DNA of 64,000 nt from an uncultured Alphaproteobacteria bacterium (lineage in GTDB: Bacteria; Pseudomonadota; Alphaproteobacteria; HIMB59; GCA-002718135): the NCBI GenBank assembly GCA_902522865.1, contig CABYXC010000001.1, forward strand, positions 1 through 64,000, read 5' to 3'. Below are positions 1 to 7,695 of the stretch, piece by piece (within the stretch, counting starts at the first letter, position 1; every line of letters begins with the position of its first letter). The position numbers and the translations under genes were made by a program. Below the pieces are notes generated by a model. The model worked only from the letters and a program-made list of their open reading frames with translations, had not been told where the DNA came from and made no database searches.

Positions 1-348
1 TGATTCTAATCCATTATCTTTAAATGCATTAATAGCAACCTCAGTATGAGTTTTAGTAAAAAATTTGAAATTTTTTTTAATAAGTGTATTTTTTATTTCT
101 TCAAAATTATATATCGAACCATCAAGCATAATTGAATATCTGTTATCAACTGACATAGGTTCTCTTGCTATATCTCTTGTGTCTGTAGAAAGCATATTAA
201 CATGTGATAGAAAAGTATTTTCAAATTCAAGAAAACCTTGTTTATATGGCCCTCTATGTCTTATTAATTTTCCCATATCATAGATGGTTTTTTTGAAGTA
301 ATTTTTATTTTTTGAGTTTTTTAAAATTATTCCAGCAATGCCCGACAT
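1..348 (-). CDS. Asparagine synthetase-like protein with a degenerate glutaminase domain (3' end beyond window)
   Basis: Reading frame of 116 codons open from an ATG at 348 to the window edge. It aligns without gaps over residues 25-116 to the class II glutaminase domain of the intact asnB at 7695, sharing the blocks RHRGP, PMSVD, IYN and HTEVAINAF. The N-terminus reads MSGIAGII where active enzymes have MCGI, so the nucleophile Cys2 is Ser. Other glutaminase positions are also changed: the Arg of the RLSIID block is Asn51, the Asn of YNGEIYN is Asp76, and the Asp of SDTEV is His101. Family knowledge: relatives with a dead glutaminase domain, such as beta-lactam synthetase, use only the ATP-dependent C-terminal half. 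That half lies outside the window, so the reaction cannot be named. Divergent from yggT. Confidence 0.85.
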   Translation of the reverse strand, partial: MSGIAGIILKNSKNKNYFKKTIYDMGKLIRHRGPYKQGFLEFENTFLSHVNMLSTDTRDIAREPMSVDNRYSIMLDGSIYNFEEIKNTLIKKNFKFFTKTHTEVAINAFKDNGLES

Positions 349-464
349 GAGCTTGATTATAATTAACAAATTTAAAATATACAGTACTATTAATAAATTT
401 CTTAGTTTTATGAGATAAGCTAATTTACTTTTATTAATTTCTGTTTAAATGGTTAACTACTAAT

Positions 465-746
465 ATGAATTCTTTATTATATTTAATTATTCAAATCATA
501 AACTTATTTCAGTTTGTTCTTATAGTTTATATAATTTTAACTTGGTTGGTAAACTTTAATGTAATTAATACCGGAAATAGACTTGTTTACAGTATCCTAG
601 ATACTTTATATCGATTATGTGAACCAAGTTTAAATTTTGTTAGAAGATATTTGCCCAATTTCGGAGCTATAGATTTATCTCCTATAGTTGTTTATCTAGG
701 CTTGTGGTTTATTAAAAGTCTACTTGTTGAGTATTGGCCTAGATAA
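465..746 (+). CDS. yggT: YggT family membrane protein
   Basis: A 93-residue protein with two hydrophobic segments (about residues 3-27 and 68-87). Between them is the family signature region: a Leu-rich loop, then CEPSLNFVRRYLPNFGAIDLSP. Length is normal for the single-domain YggT family, inner-membrane proteins of unclear role sometimes linked to osmotic protection or cell division. The stop is two bases before folD, so the two are probably co-transcribed. The promoter should lie in the 116-bp gap shared with the divergent asparagine-synthetase-like gene. Confidence 0.85.
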   Translation: MNSLLYLIIQIINLFQFVLIVYIILTWLVNFNVINTGNRLVYSILDTLYRLCEPSLNFVRRYLPNFGAIDLSPIVVYLGLWFIKSLLVEYWPR

Positions 747-748
747 TT

Positions 749-1627
749 ATGCCTCATATATTAGATGGAAGAAAAGTTTCCCAAAATTTAAAAGATAATT
801 TAAAAATTGAAATTGAAAATATAAAATATAAATTTAACAAAGTTCCTGGCTTAGCTGTTGTACAAGTAGGAAATGTTGCTGCAAGCAGTGTATATGTTAA
901 GGCTAAAACAAAAGCCGCAAAAGAAGTTGGTATTAATGTTTTTGATTATCATTTAGAAGAAGCTACTAATCAAAGTGAACTTATTAATTTAATTAATAAG
1001 CTAAATAATAATAAAGATGTAGATGGTATCCTTGTTCAATTACCCTTGCCACATACTATAAATGAAGAAGTAGTTTTAAATAGTATTTTGCCTGAAAAAG
1101 ATGCTGATGGGTTTCATCCCCTAAATGTTGGTAAACTTTCAATTAGTCCAAAAAATGATGAACATTTAATGATACCATGTACACCGTATGGTTGTCTGTT
1201 ACTTTTGCGAGAGCTTAATATTAATTTAACTGGTAAAAATGCTGTTGTAATTGGTAGATCAAATATAGTTGGTAAACCTATGGCACAATTATTACTAAAG
1301 GAGTCTTGCACTGTTACAACAGTTCATTCAAAAACTATAAATATTGAAAGTATTTGCAAGAATGCTGATATTTTAATAGTAGCAATTGGCAAACCTGAAT
1401 TTGTTGATAAAGATTGGGTTAAAAAAGGCGCTATTGTTATTGATGTTGGTATCAATAGGATCAAAATAAATGAAGAGAAATCAAAATTAGTAGGTGACGT
1501 TTTATTTAGTGATGTAGAACATAAGGTAAGTGCAATTTCTCCAGTGCCTGGAGGAGTGGGACCAATGACGATTGCATGTTTGTTGAGAAATACAACTGCT
1601 GCTTTTAAATTAAAGTATAATAATTAA
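749..1627 (+). CDS. folD: Bifunctional methylenetetrahydrofolate dehydrogenase/cyclohydrolase
   Basis: A 292-residue cytosolic enzyme that interconverts 5,10-methylene-, methenyl- and 10-formyl-tetrahydrofolate using NADP, supplying one-carbon units to purine synthesis. The catalytic segment YVKAK (Tyr49, Lys53) is present, followed by DGILVQLPLP, the nucleotide-binding segment GRSNIVGKPMA and the C-terminal SPVPGGVGPMT signature. Length is normal. It sits two bases after yggT, and its last four bases overlap the end of the convergent glycosyltransferase gene. Confidence 0.97.
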   Translation: MPHILDGRKVSQNLKDNLKIEIENIKYKFNKVPGLAVVQVGNVAASSVYVKAKTKAAKEVGINVFDYHLEEATNQSELINLINKLNNNKDVDGILVQLPLPHTINEEVVLNSILPEKDADGFHPLNVGKLSISPKNDEHLMIPCTPYGCLLLLRELNINLTGKNAVVIGRSNIVGKPMAQLLLKESCTVTTVHSKTINIESICKNADILIVAIGKPEFVDKDWVKKGAIVIDVGINRIKINEEKSKLVGDVLFSDVEHKVSAISPVPGGVGPMTIACLLRNTTAAFKLKYNN

Positions 1628-2475
1628 AAGGAACTTATTCTATAAATATGTTCTAAAAAGAGGTCAACGGAGATAATTTCTCTTGCTTTAGAACAGTGTT
1701 CGCAAAGTTTTAATTTTACTCCACATGGCGATTGTTTATTTTCATAATAAATATTTTCATGAAAGTCATAGCCTATTACATCTGGTGATATCCAACCTCC
1801 GAAATATAGAACAGCTTTTTTATTTAATGCTGCTGCAACATGACCTAGACCTCCCTCGGGACCAACATAAAAATCAACTTCTTCAATTAATGCACAAGCA
1901 AGTCTAAAATCCATTTCCTGAGGTGTATATATTCCATCAATCTTTTTAACTTGGTTATGATTTGATTGAATAATCAAATAATCATTTTTTAATTTATTTA
2001 TTAATCTTGTCCAATTCTGAATACCCCAATCTTTGTTTTGATGTTTTATACTAAATTGTGCATCATTTATTTTAGTTGATGAAGTTTCAATGAAAATCAT
2101 ATTTCTAAATTTTTTATTATGATTTTCATTCCAAAATTTTTTAGCTTTAGATATAAGTTTTTTTGCTTCTATTTTTTCTTGATCTGAAAAAAATATTTCA
2201 CCTGGAATAGGTTTAAATTTTCTCCAAACATAATTATTTGGGATACTTTTTTCATAATCTATATAAGGTCTATTTAATTCATGGTAGTCAATTAGATGGA
2301 TAGGTTTGTTATTATCTAAATTTCTACAGTCTGCTATATTTGGATTATTTTCATAAATTGGAGAATGGAAGGCATGATTTTTTTCTGCAATGCCAATAAC
2401 GATTTGTCTTTCAGGAAACTGTTTTTTAATTTTAGCCGCTAAAGACGTTACAAGTAAATCATCGCCGTAACCCAT
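1624..2475 (-). CDS. GT9-like glycosyltransferase
   Basis: A 283-residue protein starting MGYGDDLLVTSLAAKI, which resembles the start of ADP-heptose-type (family 9) transferases. The C-terminal half has VDFYVGPEGGLGHVAAALNKKAVLYFGG, the usual GT9 nucleotide-sugar site with a G-P-x-G-G-L-G-H turn. A Cys-rich stretch, CGVKLKLCEHC, lies near the C-terminus. An in-frame stop just upstream fixes the ATG, so the protein lacks the few N-terminal residues before the first Gly loop seen in classical heptosyltransferases. Six bases downstream of argG, probably the same transcript. Acceptor unknown; lipopolysaccharide or another surface glycan is likely. Confidence 0.7.
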   Translation of the reverse strand: MGYGDDLLVTSLAAKIKKQFPERQIVIGIAEKNHAFHSPIYENNPNIADCRNLDNNKPIHLIDYHELNRPYIDYEKSIPNNYVWRKFKPIPGEIFFSDQEKIEAKKLISKAKKFWNENHNKKFRNMIFIETSSTKINDAQFSIKHQNKDWGIQNWTRLINKLKNDYLIIQSNHNQVKKIDGIYTPQEMDFRLACALIEEVDFYVGPEGGLGHVAAALNKKAVLYFGGWISPDVIGYDFHENIYYENKQSPCGVKLKLCEHCSKAREIISVDLFLEHIYRISSF

Positions 2476-2481
2476 AGAAAA

Positions 2482-3669
2482 TTAATTATTTTTACGAAGT
2501 CTTATTGAATTTATTTTTATAAAACCCTCTGCATCTTTTTGATCATATTCGCCTACTTCATCAAATGAAACTAATGAATTGTCATAAAGAGAGTTGCTTG
2601 ATCTTCTGCCCAAAATAATCACGTTACCTTTAAATATTTTAATTTTGACATCACCATTAACTTTGTGTGATATTGAATCTATCAGTTTTTGCATTGCTAT
2701 TCTTTCAGAAGAAAACCAAAAACCGTTATAAATTACTTCAGCATATTTTGGCATCAATTCATCTTTAAGATGAGCTTCGCCTTTATCTAAAGTTATACTC
2801 TCTATTGCTCTTCTTGCATCTAATAAAATCGTACCCCCTGGGGTTTCATAAACCCCTCTGGATTTCATTCCAACAAATCTATTTTCTACAATATCTATTC
2901 TTCCTACTCCGTGACTTCCAGCTATAGAATTTAATCTTGTAAGAATTTCGTGGGGTTTTAGTTTCTCTTCATTTATAGAAACTGGGTTGCCGTTTTCAAA
3001 TCCAATTATTATAATTTCTGCTTTATCTGAAGTATCTTCAATAGATTTTGTTCTAGAAAAAACATGTTCGGGTGGTTCAAGCCAAGGATCTTCAAGAAGT
3101 TTACCTTCAGAAGAAGTATGAAGAAGATTTGCATCCGTACTAAATGGAGGCTCTCCCATTTTATCTTTAGGTACTGTTATCTGATTTTTTTCAGCATAAT
3201 CTAATAAATCATTTCTAGAATCAAATTCCCAATCTCGCCAAGGTGCTATAACTTGGATTTTTGGATTATTTGCATAGTATCCAAGTTCAAATCTAACTTG
3301 ATCATTACCCTTGCCAGTAGCTCCATGCGCCACAGCATCAGCTCCTACAATTTTAGCTATTTCAATTTGCCTCTTTGCAATTAAGGGTCTGGCTATAGCT
3401 GTACCCAACAAGTATGCTCCCTCGTAAAGAGCATTAGCTCTAAACATTGGAAAAACATAATCTCTAACAAATTCTTCTTGTAAATTTTCGATAAATATTT
3501 CTTTAACACCGAGGCTTTTTGCTTTTGTTTCAACCGGTGAAAGTTCTTCTCCTTGACCAATATCTGCCGTGAAAGTAACTACGGGGCATTTATATTTATT
3601 TTGAAGCCACTTGAGAATTACACTTGTATCTAATCCGCCTGAGTAAGCTAAAACAATTTTCTTGGGCAT
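2482..3669 (-). CDS. argG: Argininosuccinate synthase
   Basis: A 395-residue enzyme joining citrulline and aspartate with ATP in arginine synthesis. The ATP-pyrophosphatase P-loop [15 protein letters not shown] is at residues 7-21, followed by the [12 protein letters not shown] block and the conserved EDPWLEPP and [24 protein letters not shown] regions. Length and motifs are normal. Its ATG directly follows the stop of the upstream IalB-like gene with no gap, so the two are probably translationally coupled. Confidence 0.98.
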   Translation of the reverse strand: MPKKIVLAYSGGLDTSVILKWLQNKYKCPVVTFTADIGQGEELSPVETKAKSLGVKEIFIENLQEEFVRDYVFPMFRANALYEGAYLLGTAIARPLIAKRQIEIAKIVGADAVAHGATGKGNDQVRFELGYYANNPKIQVIAPWRDWEFDSRNDLLDYAEKNQITVPKDKMGEPPFSTDANLLHTSSEGKLLEDPWLEPPEHVFSRTKSIEDTSDKAEIIIIGFENGNPVSINEEKLKPHEILTRLNSIAGSHGVGRIDIVENRFVGMKSRGVYETPGGTILLDARRAIESITLDKGEAHLKDELMPKYAEVIYNGFWFSSERIAMQKLIDSISHKVNGDVKIKIFKGNVIILGRRSSNSLYDNSLVSFDEVGEYDQKDAEGFIKINSIRLRKNN

Positions 3670-4143
3670 TTAACAATCGTTTATTAACTGATTATACGCT
3701 GCAGTAAATCCATTAAGAGTATAAGTATCATTGGTAATTGTGCCTCGAGAAGACTCGCCAGTAACCTTAAGCTCTAATCCTTTTTTCATAGCAAAAATTA
3801 CTTTTGAATCTTCTTCTGTCCAAGCAGCAGTTGGCAAATCCTCAGTTGTATAAAATTTGTACTCTCCGTTATCTATTCTTATAATGATATCAGAAGGAAC
3901 TTTGTAGCTATAACCTGCCTCTATTTGAACTACGGTCTCTGGATTACCTATATTCTTATAGACTAAAACATAGAAGTCTCCCCTTTTTTTATCGCTTGGT
4001 AAATCTGTTTCTGTAGATAAACTACCAATATAACAATACTCATCAGTCTCCTCAAAAGACCATTTGCCTGGTTCTAAAGCATTAAGAGCACTAGGAAGTG
4101 CTACATATAGTACAAGTAAAAACTTAAGAAAAATTTTCATCAA
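3670..4143 (-). CDS. Invasion-associated locus B (IalB) family periplasmic protein
   Basis: A 157-residue protein with a signal peptide (residues 1-22, cleavage near LNA-LE). The mature part follows the IalB pattern: a W near the start, EYCYIGS, a basic RG before a beta-strand (DFYVLVYK), then GYSYKVPSDIIIRID, FYTTEDLPTAAWTEED, AMKKGLELKVTGESSRGT, DTYTLNGFTAAY and a C-terminal Cys. The two Cys could form a disulfide in the periplasm. Common in alphaproteobacteria; function in free-living species is unknown. First gene of a run with argG. Confidence 0.75.
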   Translation of the reverse strand: MMKIFLKFLLVLYVALPSALNALEPGKWSFEETDEYCYIGSLSTETDLPSDKKRGDFYVLVYKNIGNPETVVQIEAGYSYKVPSDIIIRIDNGEYKFYTTEDLPTAAWTEEDSKVIFAMKKGLELKVTGESSRGTITNDTYTLNGFTAAYNQLINDC

Positions 4144-4212
4144 TTACTTCTTTTAGTATATCTTATGCGATTAGTTAAGAGCGTTTAAGCAATGTTCGAA
4201 TCTTTTTAAATT

Positions 4213-4749
4213 ATGGAAAAATCAAACCTTAATAACTTAATGAACAGGATTCAAAAGGACCGCGACGAAATGGCTTTTTCGGAAATCTTTGATTTTTTTG
4301 CACCAAAAATAAATGCTTATTTTATTCAAAATAGAATCAAAATTGAGAGTTCTGAGGAATTAACTCAAGAGGTTTTAAGTACTGTTTGGGTAAAATCAAA
4401 CCTATATGATTCAACAAAATCAGCTCTTTCAACATGGATATTTACTATTGCTAGAAACAAAAAAATAGACTTTTTCAGGAAAAATTCAAAAATAAATTTT
4501 CAAGAAGAAGATATACGAGAGTTTTTATACCAAGATAGAGAAGTTGACCCAATTGAAGAAAATGAGGCAAAAAAACAAGTAGAAAGAATAAATAATGAGC
4601 TCGATGAACAGCAAAAAATAATGATAAAAATGAACTTTTTCGAAAATAAAAGTCATAAAAAAATTGCAGATGAGCTTGAAATTCCTTTAGGGACAGTTAA
4701 ATCAAGAATAAGGCATATTTTAACCAAAATGCAGGGATTTTTAAGATGA
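4213..4749 (+). CDS. ECF-type RNA polymerase sigma factor
   Basis: A 178-residue sigma-70 family protein with only regions 2 and 4. Region 2 (about 25-95) includes AEELTQEVL-type helix sequence and the STWIFTIARNKKIDFFRK core. Region 4 (about 120-175) has KSHKKIADELEIPLGTVKSRI, the helix-turn-helix that contacts the -35 element. The linker is acidic. It overlaps the next gene by four bases; that gene encodes a ChrR-like cupin anti-sigma factor, so this belongs to the ECF/ChrR class that responds to singlet oxygen in Rhodobacter. No clear target promoter motif was found just upstream. Confidence 0.93.
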   Translation: MEKSNLNNLMNRIQKDRDEMAFSEIFDFFAPKINAYFIQNRIKIESSEELTQEVLSTVWVKSNLYDSTKSALSTWIFTIARNKKIDFFRKNSKINFQEEDIREFLYQDREVDPIEENEAKKQVERINNELDEQQKIMIKMNFFENKSHKKIADELEIPLGTVKSRIRHILTKMQGFLR

Positions 4750-5375
4750 ATGGAACAGTAGTAAAAAATCAACTTATCTTCGATTTTGCATCAGGAATAC
4801 TAGGTCCTGCAAAGTCGCTATTTGCATCAACATATCTACAACTAAATTCAAATGCTTCTAAAATTAGCAGTACATTTGAAAATATGTTGGGTGAAAATTT
4901 AATGGATAACGAAAATATTCATCCTAAAAATTTGACGTATAAGGAATGCATTAATAATGAAAATATTAAATCTGCTTCAAATCTTAAGGATCCAGTGACC
5001 AGCTTCTTTGGAAACCTAAACAATTTAAATTGGAAACAAGTCTATAAAGGTTTCAAAGAATATACTGCATCGATTGATGATAAAGACGAATTAAAATTAA
5101 TTAAAATGGACCCTGGGGTTTCTGTACCTCTGCACTCCCATGGTGGAAAAGAATATATTTTAGTGTTAGAAGGTAGTTTCTGTGATGAATATGGTGAATA
5201 TTCAAAAGGCGATATTCAAATAAATGATCAGAAAATTAAACATACGCCAATAGCATCTAAGGACACAGGCTGTGTATGTTTGAGCATAACAGAAAAAGAT
5301 GTAATATTTTTTGGTAAGTATGGCTCTTTCTTAAATTTATTTACATTTATCAAATCATTTTTTAAACAAAAATAA
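4746..5375 (+). CDS. ChrR-like cupin anti-sigma factor lacking the N-terminal zinc ligands
   Basis: A 209-residue protein coupled to the ECF sigma gene. The N-terminal helical part (LIFDFASGILGPAKSLFAST) matches the ChrR anti-sigma domain, but the expected HLxxCxxC zinc motif reads YLQLNSNA: Tyr30, Asn34 and Ala37 replace the His and two Cys, and the early His is also absent. The C-terminal cupin keeps its metal site: VPLHSHGGKEYI with two His and a Glu, and KHTPIA with the last His. Inferred role: hold the sigma factor inactive until photo-oxidative stress, by a fold that no longer needs zinc in the anti-sigma domain. Confidence 0.82.
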   Translation: MNGTVVKNQLIFDFASGILGPAKSLFASTYLQLNSNASKISSTFENMLGENLMDNENIHPKNLTYKECINNENIKSASNLKDPVTSFFGNLNNLNWKQVYKGFKEYTASIDDKDELKLIKMDPGVSVPLHSHGGKEYILVLEGSFCDEYGEYSKGDIQINDQKIKHTPIASKDTGCVCLSITEKDVIFFGKYGSFLNLFTFIKSFFKQK

Positions 5376-5399
5376 CATCATTATTGTATAACATTATAC

Positions 5400-5780
5400 G
5401 TGTCTAAAATTCACGTAGATTTCATTAGAGGTAAAGAGGTTGAGAGTAGTCACCAAGTTAAAGTATTAGTAACGAATGCTAATGGTAAAACTTTATTGTC
5501 TACAAATAATGATAATGAATTTTTTTTCCCACGATCATCAATTAAAATATTTCAAGCTATTCCTTTTGCAATGTCAAACGCAATCAAAAATTATAGATTA
5601 AGCAATAAACAGATAGCCTTAGCCTGTGCTTCACACAAAGGAGAAAAATTTCATATAAGAGAACTAGAAAAATGGATTTCAAAAATAAACTTAAAAAAAA
5701 CTAGTCTACAGTGTGGTATTCATGGGCCATTAGATAAAGAGGCTTTTGAAAAAATAATACATTCTAGAAAAAAAATTTAA
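5400..5780 (+). pseudogene. Asparaginase (PF06089-type), N-terminal part before a frameshift
   Basis: GTG-start frame of 126 codons. It carries the N-terminal half of the thermolabile bacterial L-asparaginase family: FIRGKEVESSH, the FPRSSIKIFQAIPF block, ASHKGEKFH and QCGIHGPLDKEA. The frame ends at TAA 5778-5780 right after an A8 tract (5768-5775). Dropping one A joins it in frame to the downstream part. The full protein would be about 331 residues, close to the family length, and would hydrolyse asparagine to aspartate and ammonia. The break may be a real mutation, a read error in a homopolymer, or a site rescued by slippage. Confidence 0.8.
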
Positions 5781-6396
5781 TGAACTACATAATAATTGTG
5801 CTGGCAAACATTTAGGAATGTTAACAAGTTGTTTAGTCAATAATCATAAAATTACAAACTATCTTGATTATAATCACACACATCAAAAAAATATTAGAAA
5901 AATTTTAAATAAATTTACAGGAACTAAAATATCAAAGAAAAATTTCTCTCTAGATGGTTGTAGTGCTCCACAATATTCATTTAAAATTAAATCTATATCA
6001 AAGGCATTAAATAATTTGATTAAAAGTTATAAAAATAATTATCATTATACTGAACAAGTAAGAATCTTGGTTGATTCAGTTTTAGAAAATCCTGAATTCA
6101 TTGGAGGAACTGCAAGTTTTGACACAAAAGTAATTAAAGCTTCAAAAGGAAAAATGTTTTGTAAAAGTGGAGCTGAAGGAGTTTTTTTATTTGTTGATAT
6201 TCAGAAAGAAATTAGTGGTGTAATTAAAATTACAGATGGAAATGAAAGAGCTATTCCAATTACTATAATAAATATTTTAAAAAATTTAAAAATTATGAAT
6301 AGGGAAGAGTTAAAAAATTTAGAAAAAAAAGAAAAATTTGAGCTACAAAATCATGCAGGTAAAAAAATTGGGCGTGTCAGATTTATAATGCAATGA
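5776..6396 (+). pseudogene. Asparaginase (PF06089-type), C-terminal part after a frameshift
   Basis: Continuation of the asparaginase in the next frame. Read from 5776 it gives FNELHNNCAGKHLGMLTSC, containing the family NNCxGKHxGML motif, which lies upstream of the first ATG at 5818. This shows that the ATG is not the natural start. Further motifs are DGCSAPQYSF, GGTASFDT and KSGAEGVF. The end overlaps the 3' end of the convergent DUF3429 gene by 14 bases. All motifs after the break look conserved, which favours a recent or tolerated frameshift over old decay. Confidence 0.8.
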
Positions 6397-6814
6397 GTAA
6401 TAAAAATATGATAATCAATACTGTTAAAGGCAATCTGAGAAAGTAATATGCTTTTTTATTTATCTCATTTGCAAATAAAATAACATAGTCAAAAAATAAC
6501 TGAGTTAATAAAAGTAAAGTTATTAAAATAAAAATTATCAAAATTTCAATATTAAGAAGACTTAAAATAATAATCATAACTGCAAATAAACTAGGCAAAA
6601 ATCCATATATTACTATGTGAGTGGGTGGATTATTTTTTAAATTCCAATTTATAGACCCTATGAAAACAATTATGATTAGGCTGTAGTAAGTAATAAAACT
6701 AAGTAGATATTCTTCTTCAACTATTAAAAAATAGTATTTATCTAAAAAAGTTAAAACATATGGTATTAATCCTAAATATGAAATTAGAAATTGAAAATTA
6801 ATTTTTTTGGACAT
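6383..6814 (-). CDS. DUF3429-type integral membrane protein
   Basis: A 143-residue very hydrophobic protein with about five membrane segments. It shows the DUF3429 pattern: LGLIPYVLTFLDK at the N-terminus, YYSLIIIVFIGSINWNL in the middle (aromatic-rich strand ending in FxGxxxW), and YGFLPSLFA in the third segment. Function of the family is unknown. It is convergent with the asparaginase gene and its start is five bases from the divergent kinase-like gene, so the two share a very short promoter region. Confidence 0.65.
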   Translation of the reverse strand: MSKKINFQFLISYLGLIPYVLTFLDKYYFLIVEEEYLLSFITYYSLIIIVFIGSINWNLKNNPPTHIVIYGFLPSLFAVMIIILSLLNIEILIIFILITLLLLTQLFFDYVILFANEINKKAYYFLRLPLTVLIIIFLLLIAL

Positions 6815-6819
6815 TTGGT

Positions 6820-7695
6820 ATGATTGAGCAAAATATCATTTTAGAAATTGAAAAACATTTAGATAATAAAAAAATTATAGATAGCAAGTTATTATCAGAT
6901 TCTTTTGGTATTAATTGCTTAAGAATTGTCACAAGTGATAGAAAAGAGTTTATTGTCAAATATTATTACAAAAATAATGATAAATTTAATGCTATAAAAT
7001 CTGAAACAGATAATCTTCTTTTTTTTAATAGACAAAAGTTTAGTCAGTTCCCAAGTATTATTAACTATAATGATAATTTATTAATAATGTCATTCATAAA
7101 TAACGATGATGATCAACCAAACCAAACAAATGGTGATTTATTAAATTCTATAATTTCTCTTCACTCCAAAAAAAGTGAAGATTACGGTTTTAGTTTTGAC
7201 ACACAAATTGGTGGTTTGAGACAGATTAATTCAAGTTCTAAAAATTGGCTAGAGTTCTATAGAGATAAAAGACTAAATTACATATTTGACTTAGTTAACA
7301 AAAACCAACCTATGGATGAAACTATTAACACTAAAATTGATTTATTAATTAAAAAGATAGATAATTTTATACCTAACAAACCAATATCATCTCTATTACA
7401 TGGTGACTTATGGGAAGGTAACATACTTTTTAAAAATAAAAAATTTGTCGGATTTATTGATCCAGGATCCTTTTATGGTCATAATGAGCTAGAATTATCT
7501 TATTTGAGATGGTTTGACCCCAAATTTATTGACGAAAATTTTTTAGATAAATACAATGACCACATCAAGATCGATAAGTATTACTTAGAATATGAACCAA
7601 TCTATCAATTATATTATTCACTATTAAATGTTTATTTATGGGATAGAAGCTATATTGAAGATGTACGTAAACTGCTGGAAAAAATTAAAATATAA
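6820..7695 (+). CDS. Fructosamine kinase family protein
   Basis: A 291-residue protein of the fructosamine/ketosamine-3-kinase family, which phosphorylates sugar adducts on proteins or amino acids and so starts deglycation. The core is SSLLHGDLWEGNILFKNKKF followed by GFIDPGSFYGHNELELSYL, matching the catalytic HGDLW-x-GN and the metal-binding DPx block, and the C-terminal YQLYYSLLNVYLW helix. The usual DPA reads DPG. A conserved GGLRQ segment precedes these. The last base overlaps the asnB start, which suggests translational coupling; substrate not known. Confidence 0.85.
   Translation: MIEQNIILEIEKHLDNKKIIDSKLLSDSFGINCLRIVTSDRKEFIVKYYYKNNDKFNAIKSETDNLLFFNRQKFSQFPSIINYNDNLLIMSFINNDDDQPNQTNGDLLNSIISLHSKKSEDYGFSFDTQIGGLRQINSSSKNWLEFYRDKRLNYIFDLVNKNQPMDETINTKIDLLIKKIDNFIPNKPISSLLHGDLWEGNILFKNKKFVGFIDPGSFYGHNELELSYLRWFDPKFIDENFLDKYNDHIKIDKYYLEYEPIYQLYYSLLNVYLWDRSYIEDVRKLLEKIKI

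Noticed and set aside
65-283. Plus-strand 72-codon frame at the left edge
   Set aside because: It is antisense to the asparagine-synthetase-like frame, which has clear family motifs on the minus strand.
4190-4212. TTCGAATC resembling a tRNA T-loop before the ECF gene
   Set aside because: No cloverleaf can be drawn around it; no acceptor or anticodon stems pair.
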